Notes: generated from the sequence alone by a model not told the origin. A stretch of DNA of 64,000 bases from Oxalicibacterium solurbis (GCF_014635845.1 NZ_BMDP01000002.1:1-64000); one strand, 5' to 3'; counted from the first letter of the stretch, positions 34,108 to 44,043 are shown. A program made the numbers and translations.

Positions 34108-35685
34108 TCAGTCTTCCCAAAGCGCCGTGATCTTGTTCCACCACTGCTGTGCCGAATATTCGCTTTCCTTGCGCAGCAGATAGTAGAAGCCGATGTAGGC
34201 CACATCCTCGATCGCATCGCGGTCGTTGACCGCTGCCGATTCCAGATAATCGAGTCCGCGCCGGTTGTCTTCGTCGATCAGGATGCGCCCGTAGATGAAT
34301 GCCGGCCTCGGGAAGGGACCGCCATCCTTCTTCAGCAGATGTTCGAGGATGGGTTTGGCGGCCTGCGGCGAATCGAATTCCGCCGTCAGCAGTGCGTATT
34401 CCTGCAAATCCTGCAGCGGCACGTCGGTCAGCGGCTTTGCCGACAATTCCTTCAGCCGGGCGCGCGAACGCGTCGCGTACTTGCAGCGCGCTTCCCAATC
34501 CGTTTTTTCCGCCTTCCACCATTGCCGGTCGAAGCGTTCGGTCAGTTCTTTCACCAATGCCGGGCCGAGCAGGGCTTCGGCTGCCGTCATCGCAACCGGC
34601 GGCGGCAGCGTGGCGGATTCTCCGGTGGCTTCGACGCGATCGCGCAGCGCAGGGTGCGTATCCAGCAGGCCGGATTTTTCCATCCATGCCGCCTGCAGGT
34701 TTTCCTTGGTGGCCCATTGCTCATGGCTGGCCTTGAACGCGGTGCGCATCGCCTGATAGGGCAGGAACGCAGGGCGTGCCGCCATGTCGGCCTGTCGGTA
34801 CAGCCGCGGCCAGAATTCGTGATGTATCCAGCGGCCCAGCAATGTGCAGCGTACCAATCCATCTACCATCGCGCGGGCACCGACGAGCTGCGCAGCGGCA
34901 CGGTCAGCCTCGTATTCGTCCTGGCGCGACAGCACGAAGGTATAGGCGTAGTAGCGTGGCATGAAGTAACGCAAGGCCTTGTTGAACATCGAATCCAGCA
35001 GGCTGTCTTCCGACGCGTAGCGCACATGGTCGTCCAGCGCGCGGAAAATCAGGCGCTGCCGGTAGACCCATGAGCCGAATTTGCCGTGGTTGCCGCGCAG
35101 ATGCCCGTATTCATGCGCGATCGTCGCGACGAGTTCCTTTGGTGCGCCGCCCAGCAGAAAGGGAAATCCCAGGATCAGGTAATTGGTATGCCCGCCGAAC
35201 AGCCCGAAGCGCGGCACCTGCGAAATGGCCGCGTTGTACGTCTCGTCGATCAGCACATGATGGATGGGCGGCCCTTGCAGCTTCGCGCGTATCTTGTCCA
35301 GAACCTCGAACAGCTTGGGCGCATCCTTGCGCGTGACGGCTACGCCTTGCGGTGGCGTCAGTCGCAGGAAACATGCGCGCAGCGCGATGAAGAAGATCGG
35401 CAGCGCCGCCATTGCAAGGAAGACGATGCCGGCTATCCGCGACGGGCTGTGGCTGCGATGGCTTTGCACGAATCCGAAAGCGAAATACAGCAACAAGGCG
35501 ATGCAGAGCAGCGTACTGAACAGCGCGATGTAGGCGCTCACGCTGATCAGAAAAACCTTCGCCCGGAAGGAAGCGGGATTGATCGTCGATTCGACTTCCA
35601 GCCGGCGAACCAGATGCGTATAGGCGCGATCGTCCAACTTGCTTGCTCCCTGATATGGATGTTTTATCGAGGGAATATGGCACAT
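34108..35685 (-). CDS. M48-family membrane metalloprotease
   Basis: A 525-residue protein with two hydrophobic helices at about residues 44-72 and 83-105, then a zinc protease domain with HEYGH (191-195) and the downstream glutamate in DEYEADRAAAQLVGA. This is the arrangement of HtpX/Ste24-like (M48) proteases that degrade damaged membrane proteins. The C-terminal 200 residues (THPALRDRVEATGESATLPP onward) form a helical extension with tetratricopeptide-like character. Its substrate is unknown. It lies upstream of arsR on the same strand but behind that operon's own promoter. Confidence 0.88.
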   Translation of the reverse strand: MCHIPSIKHPYQGASKLDDRAYTHLVRRLEVESTINPASFRAKVFLISVSAYIALFSTLLCIALLLYFAFGFVQSHRSHSPSRIAGIVFLAMAALPIFFIALRACFLRLTPPQGVAVTRKDAPKLFEVLDKIRAKLQGPPIHHVLIDETYNAAISQVPRFGLFGGHTNYLILGFPFLLGGAPKELVATIAHEYGHLRGNHGKFGSWVYRQRLIFRALDDHVRYASEDSLLDSMFNKALRYFMPRYYAYTFVLSRQDEYEADRAAAQLVGARAMVDGLVRCTLLGRWIHHEFWPRLYRQADMAARPAFLPYQAMRTAFKASHEQWATKENLQAAWMEKSGLLDTHPALRDRVEATGESATLPPPVAMTAAEALLGPALVKELTERFDRQWWKAEKTDWEARCKYATRSRARLKELSAKPLTDVPLQDLQEYALLTAEFDSPQAAKPILEHLLKKDGGPFPRPAFIYGRILIDEDNRRGLDYLESAAVNDRDAIEDVAYIGFYYLLRKESEYSAQQWWNKITALWED

Positions 35686-35751
35686 AAATCCGGGCGGTGA
35701 TATCCCATGCCGGTGGTTTGTCGCAGTCCAGCTGCAGCTGGACTGCAGCTA

Positions 35752-36489
35752 TTACAGCGACGCGCCGCCGTCGATGGTGATGCTGGCACCGGTCATGTAT
35801 CCGGATTCGTCACCGGCCAGCCAGGCGGCCAGTGCAGCCACTTCGCGCGGCTGTCCGACGCGCTTGAGCGGAATGTGATCCTTGAGCTGATCGATCATGT
35901 CCGATGTCATGTCGGTCTCGATCGGGCCCGGCTGGATGTTGTTGATCGTGATGCCGCGCGGCGCGAGGTCCACGGCCAATCCGCGAACCATGACAGCTAC
36001 TGCGCCCTTGGTCATCGAATAGACGCTCGATCCCGGATAGTTGCTGCGCACAGCCGTATTGCTGCCGATCGTGATGATGCGGCTGCCAGTCTGCATGTGC
36101 GGCAACGCAGCCTGGATCGCGAGGAACACGCCGCGTACGTTGACATCGAGCATGCGGTCCAGCTGATCGATGCCGAAATGCGCGACGTCGGCGATATGCA
36201 GGACGCCTGCATTGACGACGACGATATCGATGCGGCCGAAGCGGGCAACGGTTTGCCGGACGGCTGCCTGGATATCCTCCGCATTGGCGCTGTCGGCCTG
36301 CAGCGTCAATGCGTCGACACCGTGCTGTTCGATGGCGGCGGCCACCTCGGCCGCTTTTGCAGCTGCCGATGCGTAGGTCAGTGCGACATGTGCGCCATCC
36401 TGCGCCAGGCGCAGCGCGATTGCGGCACCGATGCCGCGCGAACCGCCGAATACGAGCGCGGTTTTATGGGTTTGTCCGGAAGCAGTCAT
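35752..36489 (-). CDS. SDR-family oxidoreductase
   Basis: A 245-residue classical SDR: FGGSRGIGAAIA near residue 14 binds the cofactor, NAG replaces the NNAG motif, and YSMTK carries the catalytic Tyr and Lys, followed by NNIQPGPIETDM. It closely resembles FabG-like 3-oxoacyl reductases and BdcA-like proteins. The ATG at 36489 has a good AGGAG site six bases upstream and is the family start. It is divergent from the tetR gene with a 417-base gap and may be part of the TetR regulon. Confidence 0.9.
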   Translation of the reverse strand: MTASGQTHKTALVFGGSRGIGAAIALRLAQDGAHVALTYASAAAKAAEVAAAIEQHGVDALTLQADSANAEDIQAAVRQTVARFGRIDIVVVNAGVLHIADVAHFGIDQLDRMLDVNVRGVFLAIQAALPHMQTGSRIITIGSNTAVRSNYPGSSVYSMTKGAVAVMVRGLAVDLAPRGITINNIQPGPIETDMTSDMIDQLKDHIPLKRVGQPREVAALAAWLAGDESGYMTGASITIDGGASL

Positions 36490-36848
36490 GTGTTCTCCTG
36501 AAGGGTGTGTGCGTTCGATTCCACCGTCATCGCTCATGCGGTGGTACTCATGCGTTACGCCTCGTGTGGCGTTGCATGACGCTATTGGACGTGTGCAATG
36601 TATCCGGCGCGTGTCGGCATGCGCGACTTTTGCAATCCTGTGTATTGCGCCCCGGCCTGGATACGTGCAGATACAAAAAAGCCGGGCGCGTCCTGGATCG
36701 GAAGGGCAATCCGATGCTGACCAAACTGAAAGGCAAGGTCGAACCGTTTTACCGGTAACGCCCATTTCTCGCCTTTTCCACCTCTGAATACACATAGGCG
36801 GACGCATCCCCAGCATCCCGTCGGCATCGCCTATTGCAAAAAAGGCGA
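36490..36848. other. Intergenic region between SDR and tetR
   Basis: About 360 bases without a convincing gene. Short open frames show no protein character. The SDR promoter must lie in the left part, but no confident hexamers were found. The right end joins the tetR promoter. Confidence 0.4.
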
Positions 36849-36891
36849 TTGACAACGTCTGCTTGCACCAATAAAGTGAACATGTTCACTT
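36849..36891 (+). promoter_or_regulatory. tetR promoter with 18-bp palindromic operator
   Basis: TTGACA (36849-36854) and TAAAGT (36872-36877) with a 17-base spacer form a strong sigma-70 promoter. The perfect 18-bp palindrome AAGTGAACATGTTCACTT (36874-36891) overlaps the -10 box, and a partial repeat ATGTTCAT follows at 36899-36906. This fits autorepression by the TetR protein whose ATG is at 36907. Confidence 0.85.
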
Positions 36892-36906
36892 AGAAATCAT
36901 GTTCAT

Positions 36907-37551
36907 ATGTCTGCGATCAAGCCAGCAGAAGAGCAGGACGCACTCGGCGGTACTCATCGGGAACGACAAAAGGAGTCCACGCGCAAGCTGATCCTGGCGT
37001 CCGCCTACACACTGTTCCAGCAGAACGGCTACGACGGCACCACCATGCGGCAGCTTGCCGGCCATTGCGGTGTCGGGCTGGGGACCTTGTTCAAGCACTT
37101 CCCCGACAAGTCCGCGATTCTGGTGGCGACCTTCGAGCACGACATCGATGGCGTGATCCGTCACGCATTCCAGACCTTGCCGAAGAAAAAGCTGCATCTG
37201 CAGTTGCAGCACATCCTGATGTGCATCTACAGCTACTACGCCGGCAACCAGGCGTTCTCGCGCGTACTGGTAAAGGAATCGCTGTTCCTCGGCGGCCCGG
37301 CAGGTGACATCGTGCACGGCAAGACCATGGCGTTCCTGCAGCAGATTGCCGAACTGTTTGCCGCAGCGGCGCAACGCAAGGAAATCGCACCGGTCGGCGA
37401 TCCACTGCAGGCAACGCTGAGCTTCTGGTCCTTCTACCTGCTCGGGCTGATCGTCGGCTTGCGCGACGAGGCATTCGATGTCGATCGCACCGTCGCGCTC
37501 GTCATGTCGATGACGAACGAGCGCTTTCCACCGATAAGGAGCAGGCAATGA
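36907..37551 (+). CDS. TetR-family transcriptional repressor
   Basis: A 214-residue regulator with the TetR DNA-binding domain at residues 20-70 (RERQKESTRKLILASAYTLF, then TTMRQLAGHCGVGLGTLFKH). The C-terminal ligand domain is unlike any named member. It overlaps the glycosyltransferase gene by 4 nt (ATGA), so both come from one promoter under its own control. A glycosyltransferase partner suggests that the inducer is a small hydrophobic molecule that is then glycosylated, but this is inference. Confidence 0.92.
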   Translation: MSAIKPAEEQDALGGTHRERQKESTRKLILASAYTLFQQNGYDGTTMRQLAGHCGVGLGTLFKHFPDKSAILVATFEHDIDGVIRHAFQTLPKKKLHLQLQHILMCIYSYYAGNQAFSRVLVKESLFLGGPAGDIVHGKTMAFLQQIAELFAAAAQRKEIAPVGDPLQATLSFWSFYLLGLIVGLRDEAFDVDRTVALVMSMTNERFPPIRSRQ

Positions 37552-38813
37552 AAATCGGTATCCAGACATGGGGCAGCGATGGCGACATCCTGCCGTTCAT
37601 GGCGCTGGCGCATAGTTTGCAGCGTGCCGGCCATCGGGTAACCGTCGCGTACACCAGCGTCGACAATAAAGACTACGGCGAATATGCCGCAGCCGGCGGC
37701 TTTGCTGCCGTGCGCGCCTATGACGGATTCGAGGGCGGGCTCAATCCCGTGCTGGAAGAAATCGTCCACACCAACGATCCGATGAAGCAGTTCGTGCTGG
37801 TCATGCAGCAATACTTCGATCCGGCGCTGGAAGCGATGTATGCCGCATCGCAGGCACTGTGCGCCGACAACGATATCGTCATCGGCCACATGATCTGCCA
37901 CACGCTGCTGACCGCCGCAGAACTGAGCGGCAAGCCGCGCGTCTCCGTTGCGCTGGCGCCGCTGGCCGTGCGCACCAGCGAGATTCCGCTGTTCGGCCCC
38001 AATCTCGGCCGCTTCATCAATAGCCTGACGTGGAAGCTGGGCGATTACGTCGGCCGCAAAAAGATGTTCTTGCGCGCCGAAGCACTGCGCGAGCGGGAAG
38101 GTCTGTCGCCGTTGAAAAGCATGCAGGAACAGCTGTACGTCTCCAAAGACCTGACGCTGATCGCATCCAGCCCAACATTGAGCCAGCGGCGCAGCGACTG
38201 GGGCGATCACATTCAGATTTGCGGCGATCACATTCAGATTTGCGGCGATCTGCATTATCCGCAAGACGATCACCCGATTCCCTTGCCGCCGGGTTTGCAG
38301 GCGTTTCTGCAATCCGGCCCGCCGCCGGTCTACATGACCTTCGGCTCGCTGACGCAGTTTCAGGCAGAGCTGTTCGATACGTTGATGACGGAAGCCGCCG
38401 CGCTGGCCGGATGCCGGGCAATCATCCAGTCCGAATGGCCGGGCAAGGCTTCGCCAGACATCTTCCGCTGCAGCCGCGCGCCGCATGCGCAGGTATTCCC
38501 GCAATGTGCAGCCATCGTCCACCATGGCGGTGCCGGCACCTCGCATTCATCGGCGCGATCCGGCCGGCCTTCCATCGTGGTCGAGCATGCGTTCGATCAG
38601 CAATTCTGGGGCGACGAGCTGCGTCGTGCCGGTGTGGCAGGAACCGTCCTGCATCGCAATACCGTCACGCCGGAACGGCTGGCGCAGGCTATTCGTACAA
38701 CGCTGCAGTCACAGGCGATGCAGCGACGCGCGGCAGAAATCGGTCGCGAGATGCAGCAGGAAGACGGTGTGGCGCGCGCCATTCAGTTGATCGAACAGCG
38801 CTTTGGCCGTTAG
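37548..38813 (+). CDS. GT1-family (UGT-like) glycosyltransferase
   Basis: A 421-residue GT-B enzyme. The N-terminal acceptor domain begins IGIQTWGSDGDILPFMALAH, the pattern of sterol/macrolide/rhamnolipid glycosyltransferases. The C-terminal nucleotide-sugar domain has VYMTFGSL, VFPQCAAIVHHGGAGTSHSS and QQFWGDELRRAGV, the PSPG-like box. It transfers a sugar from a nucleotide donor to a lipophilic acceptor, possibly a toxin or lipid. Residues 219-232 are an exact duplicate of seven residues (GDHIQIC twice) between the two domains. It is co-transcribed with tetR. Confidence 0.92.
   Translation: MKIGIQTWGSDGDILPFMALAHSLQRAGHRVTVAYTSVDNKDYGEYAAAGGFAAVRAYDGFEGGLNPVLEEIVHTNDPMKQFVLVMQQYFDPALEAMYAASQALCADNDIVIGHMICHTLLTAAELSGKPRVSVALAPLAVRTSEIPLFGPNLGRFINSLTWKLGDYVGRKKMFLRAEALREREGLSPLKSMQEQLYVSKDLTLIASSPTLSQRRSDWGDHIQICGDHIQICGDLHYPQDDHPIPLPPGLQAFLQSGPPPVYMTFGSLTQFQAELFDTLMTEAAALAGCRAIIQSEWPGKASPDIFRCSRAPHAQVFPQCAAIVHHGGAGTSHSSARSGRPSIVVEHAFDQQFWGDELRRAGVAGTVLHRNTVTPERLAQAIRTTLQSQAMQRRAAEIGREMQQEDGVARAIQLIEQRFGR
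38202..38250 (+). repeat. Exact 21-bp tandem duplication inside the glycosyltransferase gene
   Basis: The 21-base unit at 38202-38222 is repeated exactly at 38223-38243, and a third partial copy (GGCGATC) follows to 38250. It is in frame and encodes GDHIQIC twice. Absence of any mismatch implies a recent slippage event. Confidence 0.95.
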
Positions 38814-38868
38814 TTTCCAGAGAGCCTTTCCAAAGCGGTAAGCCGACAGCCTCGGCAAAAGGTGAACC

Positions 38869-39486
38869 TTAGATCGGCATCGCCCGGATGAAATTCATGT
38901 AGTGGATGTGCGCAAACGCCTTGCACGATCGCAGATCGATGCGCGCGAACGGCCGTGGCGCTGATGTCGCAGCATTGCCAGACAGGGCGGCGGTGTACAG
39001 ATCGGCCAGGTATTGCGCATCGCGCAGATTCCGTTTCAATCCACTCAATGCAATGGCAGCCTCCACGCTGCCCAGTTCGTGTACCGGTATTTCCGCCAGC
39101 GTGCCGGCCAGCGCGGTAAAAGTATCCCGGTGATAGGCGATGCGGATGCGCATCCTGTCTTCCGGCGTATCCTCATATCGATCTGCCAGATCGGAAAGCG
39201 CCTTGTGTACCGCCTCCACGATCTGCCGCCATGAAGCCTGCCGGCGTTCCCGCTCCCGTTCTTCCCGCGCCGCCGCCTTGCGCCACAGCGCCGCCACCTG
39301 CCGCTGCCCGATGGTAAAGGCGACCACCATGGCCGCCAGAATCCCGCAGACAAACAGCCAGAGCAGTACGGAACTGTTGGTGTCCGACTGGGCATTGATC
39401 AGCCGGTTGGCGAAGTAGCTGGTGACGAAAGCCGCGAGTGCGGCGACGAGGATGGTGGGGAGGAGTTGCCAGATATTTGTTTTCAT
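38869..39486 (-). CDS. Hypothetical membrane protein
   Basis: A 205-residue protein with two N-terminal hydrophobic helices (WQLLPTILVAALAAFVTSYF and SVLLWLFVCGILAAMVVAFT), then a charged coiled-coil stretch (KAAAREERERERRQASWRQ) and a helical cytoplasmic domain. No family is recognised. It is convergent with the glycosyltransferase gene and divergent from the XRE gene. It marks the left border of the AT-rich island, since its own base composition is like that of the core genome. Confidence 0.65.
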   Translation of the reverse strand: MKTNIWQLLPTILVAALAAFVTSYFANRLINAQSDTNSSVLLWLFVCGILAAMVVAFTIGQRQVAALWRKAAAREERERERRQASWRQIVEAVHKALSDLADRYEDTPEDRMRIRIAYHRDTFTALAGTLAEIPVHELGSVEAAIALSGLKRNLRDAQYLADLYTAALSGNAATSAPRPFARIDLRSCKAFAHIHYMNFIRAMPI

Positions 39487-39542
39487 CTTGAACGGATACG
39501 GTTATAAGTTATGGGCCGTAAATGCCGTGGCTGTTAATGCAT

Positions 39543-39572
39543 TATAGCTCGACTATCTGCGCATGAGTCGAG
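39543..39572 (+). promoter_or_regulatory. Inverted repeat spanning the XRE start codon (putative autoregulatory operator)
   Basis: CTCGACT (39548-39554) and AGTCGAG (39566-39572) are perfect arms with an 11-base spacer, and the ATG of the XRE gene (39563) lies between them. GACT/AGTC cores are typical of boxes recognised by restriction-modification controller proteins. A TATAGC -10-like hexamer at 39543-39548 would start transcription about eight bases before the ATG. No ribosome site is seen, so translation may be leaderless. No clear -35 box. Confidence 0.55.
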
Positions 39573-39808
39573 TATCCGTAAAAGTAGATAAGAACAACGA
39601 TCTGACGAAGATCGGTGCTGCCATTCGCGCAAGGCGATTGGCTATGGAGATGTCACAAGAAGCTTTGGCAGATTACGCGGGAATTGATCGCAGCCATATG
39701 GGAAGAATTGAGAGAGGTGAACGTAATGTTTCTCTTTTAAATATTCTTCGAATTGCAAATGCAATGAATTGCAAAGCCTTAGATTTTTTCCTCGATGCCG
39801 ACATATAA
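39563..39808 (+). CDS. XRE-family regulator, controller-protein-like
   Basis: An 81-residue protein made of one helix-turn-helix: TKIGAAIRARRLAMEMSQEA, then YAGIDRSHMGRIERGERNVS and LLNILRIANAMNCK. This length and layout match the C (controller) proteins of type II restriction-modification systems and small phage repressors. The codon use and AT content differ from neighbours on the left. It converges on the AIPR gene across a long perfect terminator. No methyltransferase gene is nearby, so a classical R-M role is not supported; it may time expression of the facing two-gene unit. Confidence 0.85.
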   Translation: MSRVSVKVDKNNDLTKIGAAIRARRLAMEMSQEALADYAGIDRSHMGRIERGERNVSLLNILRIANAMNCKALDFFLDADI

Positions 39809-39821
39809 CCTAATTTTGATG

Positions 39822-39865
39822 GCGAAATAAAAAAGGGCACCTTTAGGTGCCCTTTTTTATTTCGC
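39822..39865. terminator. Bidirectional terminator with a 20-bp perfect stem
   Basis: Bases 39822-39841 pair perfectly with 39846-39865 around a TTTA loop. The GC core is GGGCACC/GGTGCCC flanked by A6/T6 tracts on both sides, so it works in both directions for the convergent XRE and AIPR genes. The right arm contains the last codons and the stop of the AIPR gene. Confidence 0.95.
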
Positions 39866-41551
39866 GACTTCTTCTCGCAGCTGATCTTTTAAAGCTGATG
39901 AAAATTGAATTCCTTTAGCTACTTTTTCATTTCCACCTAAGCGCTTATATAAGTCAAATACAGAAACGATCGAATGCTCGATTACTTCATCCAACAACAT
40001 ATCTTCCTTTAATTTTGCGATTGCCGCGTTTGATGGATAAACGTTTTGAGTAAGTCTTACCGCAACTGAGTAAAGTACATAAAATTTAATATCGTTTATC
40101 TCAGCAATCGAGTAATCACCATTTGATTTTAAAACTAGCTCGATACGCCGGCCTAAAGACGATACTAAGTAATAGGTAATTAAATCGTTATTTTTATGAA
40201 AAAGCTTTTCATATGAATCATCATCATCAAGCAATGTCGACGGTCGAGCCCGAGCATAATCGGGTTTTTGCATAAGAACTGAAATTAAACATTGCGACAT
40301 AAAAGGGACACTTATGATGTCTTTAGGTTTCTTTCCTTCATTCTTGTAAAAATTTTTTCTTCGATCATAAAAAAGATTTCTCGGTTTCATAAACTCTTCT
40401 ATCTGACGATGTACTTCATCGGTAGCTCGAAGAGATGCTTTAGGTATTGGTGTTTGGCTGTTAGTTGCTCTAATAATTCGATCTCTAGCTTCTTCACTTT
40501 CTGGAACAATGACTCTGACAAGTACATCACGCGTGTCTTTCTTCAGCATTTCAAAGTGAGTCGTAAAGTAACGATAAATCTCAGAAGAGGTTTGTAGGCC
40601 ATTTACTATCTCAGGGTCATGAATGACAAGTTCCTTCCCACCTGGTGCCGCTGCATATGACGCGAGAATCGTAACGCCATTGTTTAGCCACCAAAAATCT
40701 TCAGCATCAGGGTTTTCTAACGTAGATTGAATTTCACCATTAATTGTGGTTTTGCCTTGGTAATCTCGAACATTTGACTCAAATATATGTTTGATAAGCA
40801 TTCCATTTTCGTCAGTAATGAAATCGAAATAGTTCGAAAGACTTACTAAAGCAATGAATACTTGACCCGTTGTTGAGAGAGGATTCTCCGAAAGTTTTAA
40901 GCTAAAAACATCATTTGGTCGATGCTGAAACAGTTGTATCAAGGCTTCGGCGCCGATGAAATTAAAATTGACTTCAGCGACCGGAAGATTTTTTTGCACA
41001 TCCGAAATCAAATCATCTTTTTGTTTTATGACGTTAGGATGTATATCCACGCCTTTAGACGCGTAGGAAAAATTGATTTTTAGCTTTGGAGTTTTAGTTA
41101 TTAGAGCTAGATAGGTTTCTCGGAATAATTCGAAAGCAGAAATCACTTTCTCGTTATAGCGACCGTGATATTGATTAGGGTCAAAATCCAATACAAATAA
41201 ATTAGAACAAAGCCTAGCTAGCTTTAACAATGCGTCTTCGTTAAATGAATTTTCTAGTTTTGATTGAATAATAAAAAATTCTATTTCGGCATTTTTTTTG
41301 TATTTATCCTTTATATTTTCATCGCCTTTTATGAGATCGCCATTAACAAAAAGGTAGATCGCATCAGCTCCGCCATCGTGGCTTTCCCCGCTAATGCCGT
41401 CTTCAATTTCGTCGTAGCTTAACTCGGAAGATTTTAAAATTTGGCTGCACGCGAAGAATTCAAAAAAGCGATTTATAGTAACTTCTTGTGCAAAGTTTTC
41501 GTATTCTTGTTTTACGATTTCGTCGAGAAGAATTTGATTATTTTTTGACAC
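39857..41551 (-). CDS. AIPR-family protein (abortive-infection/phage-resistance-like)
   Basis: A 564-residue protein. The N-terminal 120 residues resemble a PD-(D/E)xK nuclease: D59-G-G-A-D63 followed by EIEFFIIQSK with Q96 and K98. The central part carries AIPR hallmarks: FWWLNNGVTILA (286-297), PEIVNGLQTSS (313-323), ATNSQTPIPK (362-371) and FYDRRKNFYKNEGK (394-407). AIPR proteins are named for their link to abortive infection and occur in defence islands; their biochemistry is poorly known. The GTG at 41551 has an AGGGAAG site, while the longest frame needs TTG at 41599. It overlaps the GIY-YIG gene by 14 nt. DNA is strikingly AT-rich, suggesting transfer. Confidence 0.85.
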   Translation of the reverse strand: MSKNNQILLDEIVKQEYENFAQEVTINRFFEFFACSQILKSSELSYDEIEDGISGESHDGGADAIYLFVNGDLIKGDENIKDKYKKNAEIEFFIIQSKLENSFNEDALLKLARLCSNLFVLDFDPNQYHGRYNEKVISAFELFRETYLALITKTPKLKINFSYASKGVDIHPNVIKQKDDLISDVQKNLPVAEVNFNFIGAEALIQLFQHRPNDVFSLKLSENPLSTTGQVFIALVSLSNYFDFITDENGMLIKHIFESNVRDYQGKTTINGEIQSTLENPDAEDFWWLNNGVTILASYAAAPGGKELVIHDPEIVNGLQTSSEIYRYFTTHFEMLKKDTRDVLVRVIVPESEEARDRIIRATNSQTPIPKASLRATDEVHRQIEEFMKPRNLFYDRRKNFYKNEGKKPKDIISVPFMSQCLISVLMQKPDYARARPSTLLDDDDSYEKLFHKNNDLITYYLVSSLGRRIELVLKSNGDYSIAEINDIKFYVLYSVAVRLTQNVYPSNAAIAKLKEDMLLDEVIEHSIVSVFDLYKRLGGNEKVAKGIQFSSALKDQLREEVAK

Positions 41552-41981
41552 GGTGCTTCCCTTTTTCTGGCGTTTGAGGTTTGCTATAAATCCAATCAAT
41601 CATATTTTTTCTTCTGATTTTCAATAGGGTCTTATGGCGCCTTTGAATATTTAATTTGTTTGCTTGGGTATCGAGGCGATATAAATGCCGGAACAATCCC
41701 TCTAATTCCTCTACCTGCTCTTTTGTAATATTGTCCCAGACTTCAAACACGGAAAAATGTGTCCATAGATTTGATTTCTTTTCTTTATGGCTTCGTAAGC
41801 GTCCTTTTGCACCCGAGTTTTCACCCCGAGCCATTCCTACATAAACTACGTCCATTCGCTTATTTTCTGCCTCCTTATAAAGCACATAAATGCCACGGAT
41901 ACGCGGTGGAATTTTTTCAACGTCGTCAATCGATAAAAATTCAACAGAATTTTTAAAAAGAAAACTGGCACTTTGTGGCAC
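41538..41981 (-). CDS. GIY-YIG nuclease-like protein
   Basis: A 147-residue protein. GIY (30-32) and VYVG (46-49) give the two strands of the GIY-YIG core, followed by GRLRSH (60-65) with the catalytic arginine region and VEELEGLFRHLYR with candidate metal-binding glutamate. A basic C-terminal tail (RRHKTLLKIRRK, KGKHRVKK) could bind DNA. The start is GTG at 41981, seven bases after a GAGG ribosome site. It precedes and overlaps the AIPR gene, so both are translated together. GIY-YIG domains occur in restriction enzymes, homing and repair nucleases; the target here is unknown. Confidence 0.82.
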   Translation of the reverse strand: MPQSASFLFKNSVEFLSIDDVEKIPPRIRGIYVLYKEAENKRMDVVYVGMARGENSGAKGRLRSHKEKKSNLWTHFSVFEVWDNITKEQVEELEGLFRHLYRLDTQANKLNIQRRHKTLLKIRRKNMIDWIYSKPQTPEKGKHRVKK

Positions 41982-42250
41982 TTACATCCCTCTTATTTTT
42001 AGAAAATTTTGGATTTTTCCTTAGTGGTCCTTTAACGTGATTTAGGTTAATAGTGCAGTTGTCTCCATAAAGTAGTTAGATACACATAGTGAAAATTAAA
42101 GCGGTGTGTGAGTTTCGCGAATTTGTATCGGTTTAACTGGTTGGCGTTACATCCTGCCTTTCTCTACTTAAAAGCTATATCCCATATTTGCGGTAGCTAT
42201 TGTTACTTGATGTGAATAAAAACTAGGAAATCTATCTAGCCTCAGAATGT
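41982..42250. other. AT-rich region upstream of the GIY-YIG/AIPR unit
   Basis: About 270 AT-rich bases without a recognisable gene. It must carry the promoter of the two-gene unit, but several A/T-rich hexamers compete and none was chosen. It ends at the glnS terminator, the right border of the island. Confidence 0.5.
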
Positions 42251-42280
42251 AAAAAAAGCCGCTGTCGAGCGGCTTTTTTA
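42251..42280 (-). terminator. Intrinsic terminator of glnS
   Basis: AGCCGCT pairs with AGCGGCT around a GTCG loop, flanked by A7 on the left and T6 on the right. It is 18 bases after the glnS stop on the minus strand and could work in either direction. Confidence 0.92.
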
Positions 42281-42297
42281 TGTAGTAAGGCGGCAAA

Positions 42298-44043
<1,746 letters not shown>

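Noticed and set aside
34108-34108. arsA or arsD near the arsenic operon
   Set aside because: The genes beside arsRBC encode a M48 protease and a DUF2214 protein; no ATPase or ArsD-like frame exists.
36309-36758. Open frame in the SDR-tetR gap ending LTKLKGKVEPFYR
   Set aside because: Most of the frame overlaps the SDR gene antisense and its translation is Arg/Cys-rich without a domain.
39563-41981. Classical type II restriction-modification system
   Set aside because: No methyltransferase motif (such as DPPY or PCQ) is encoded in the island or its flanks, so only the controller-like gene resembles an R-M system.
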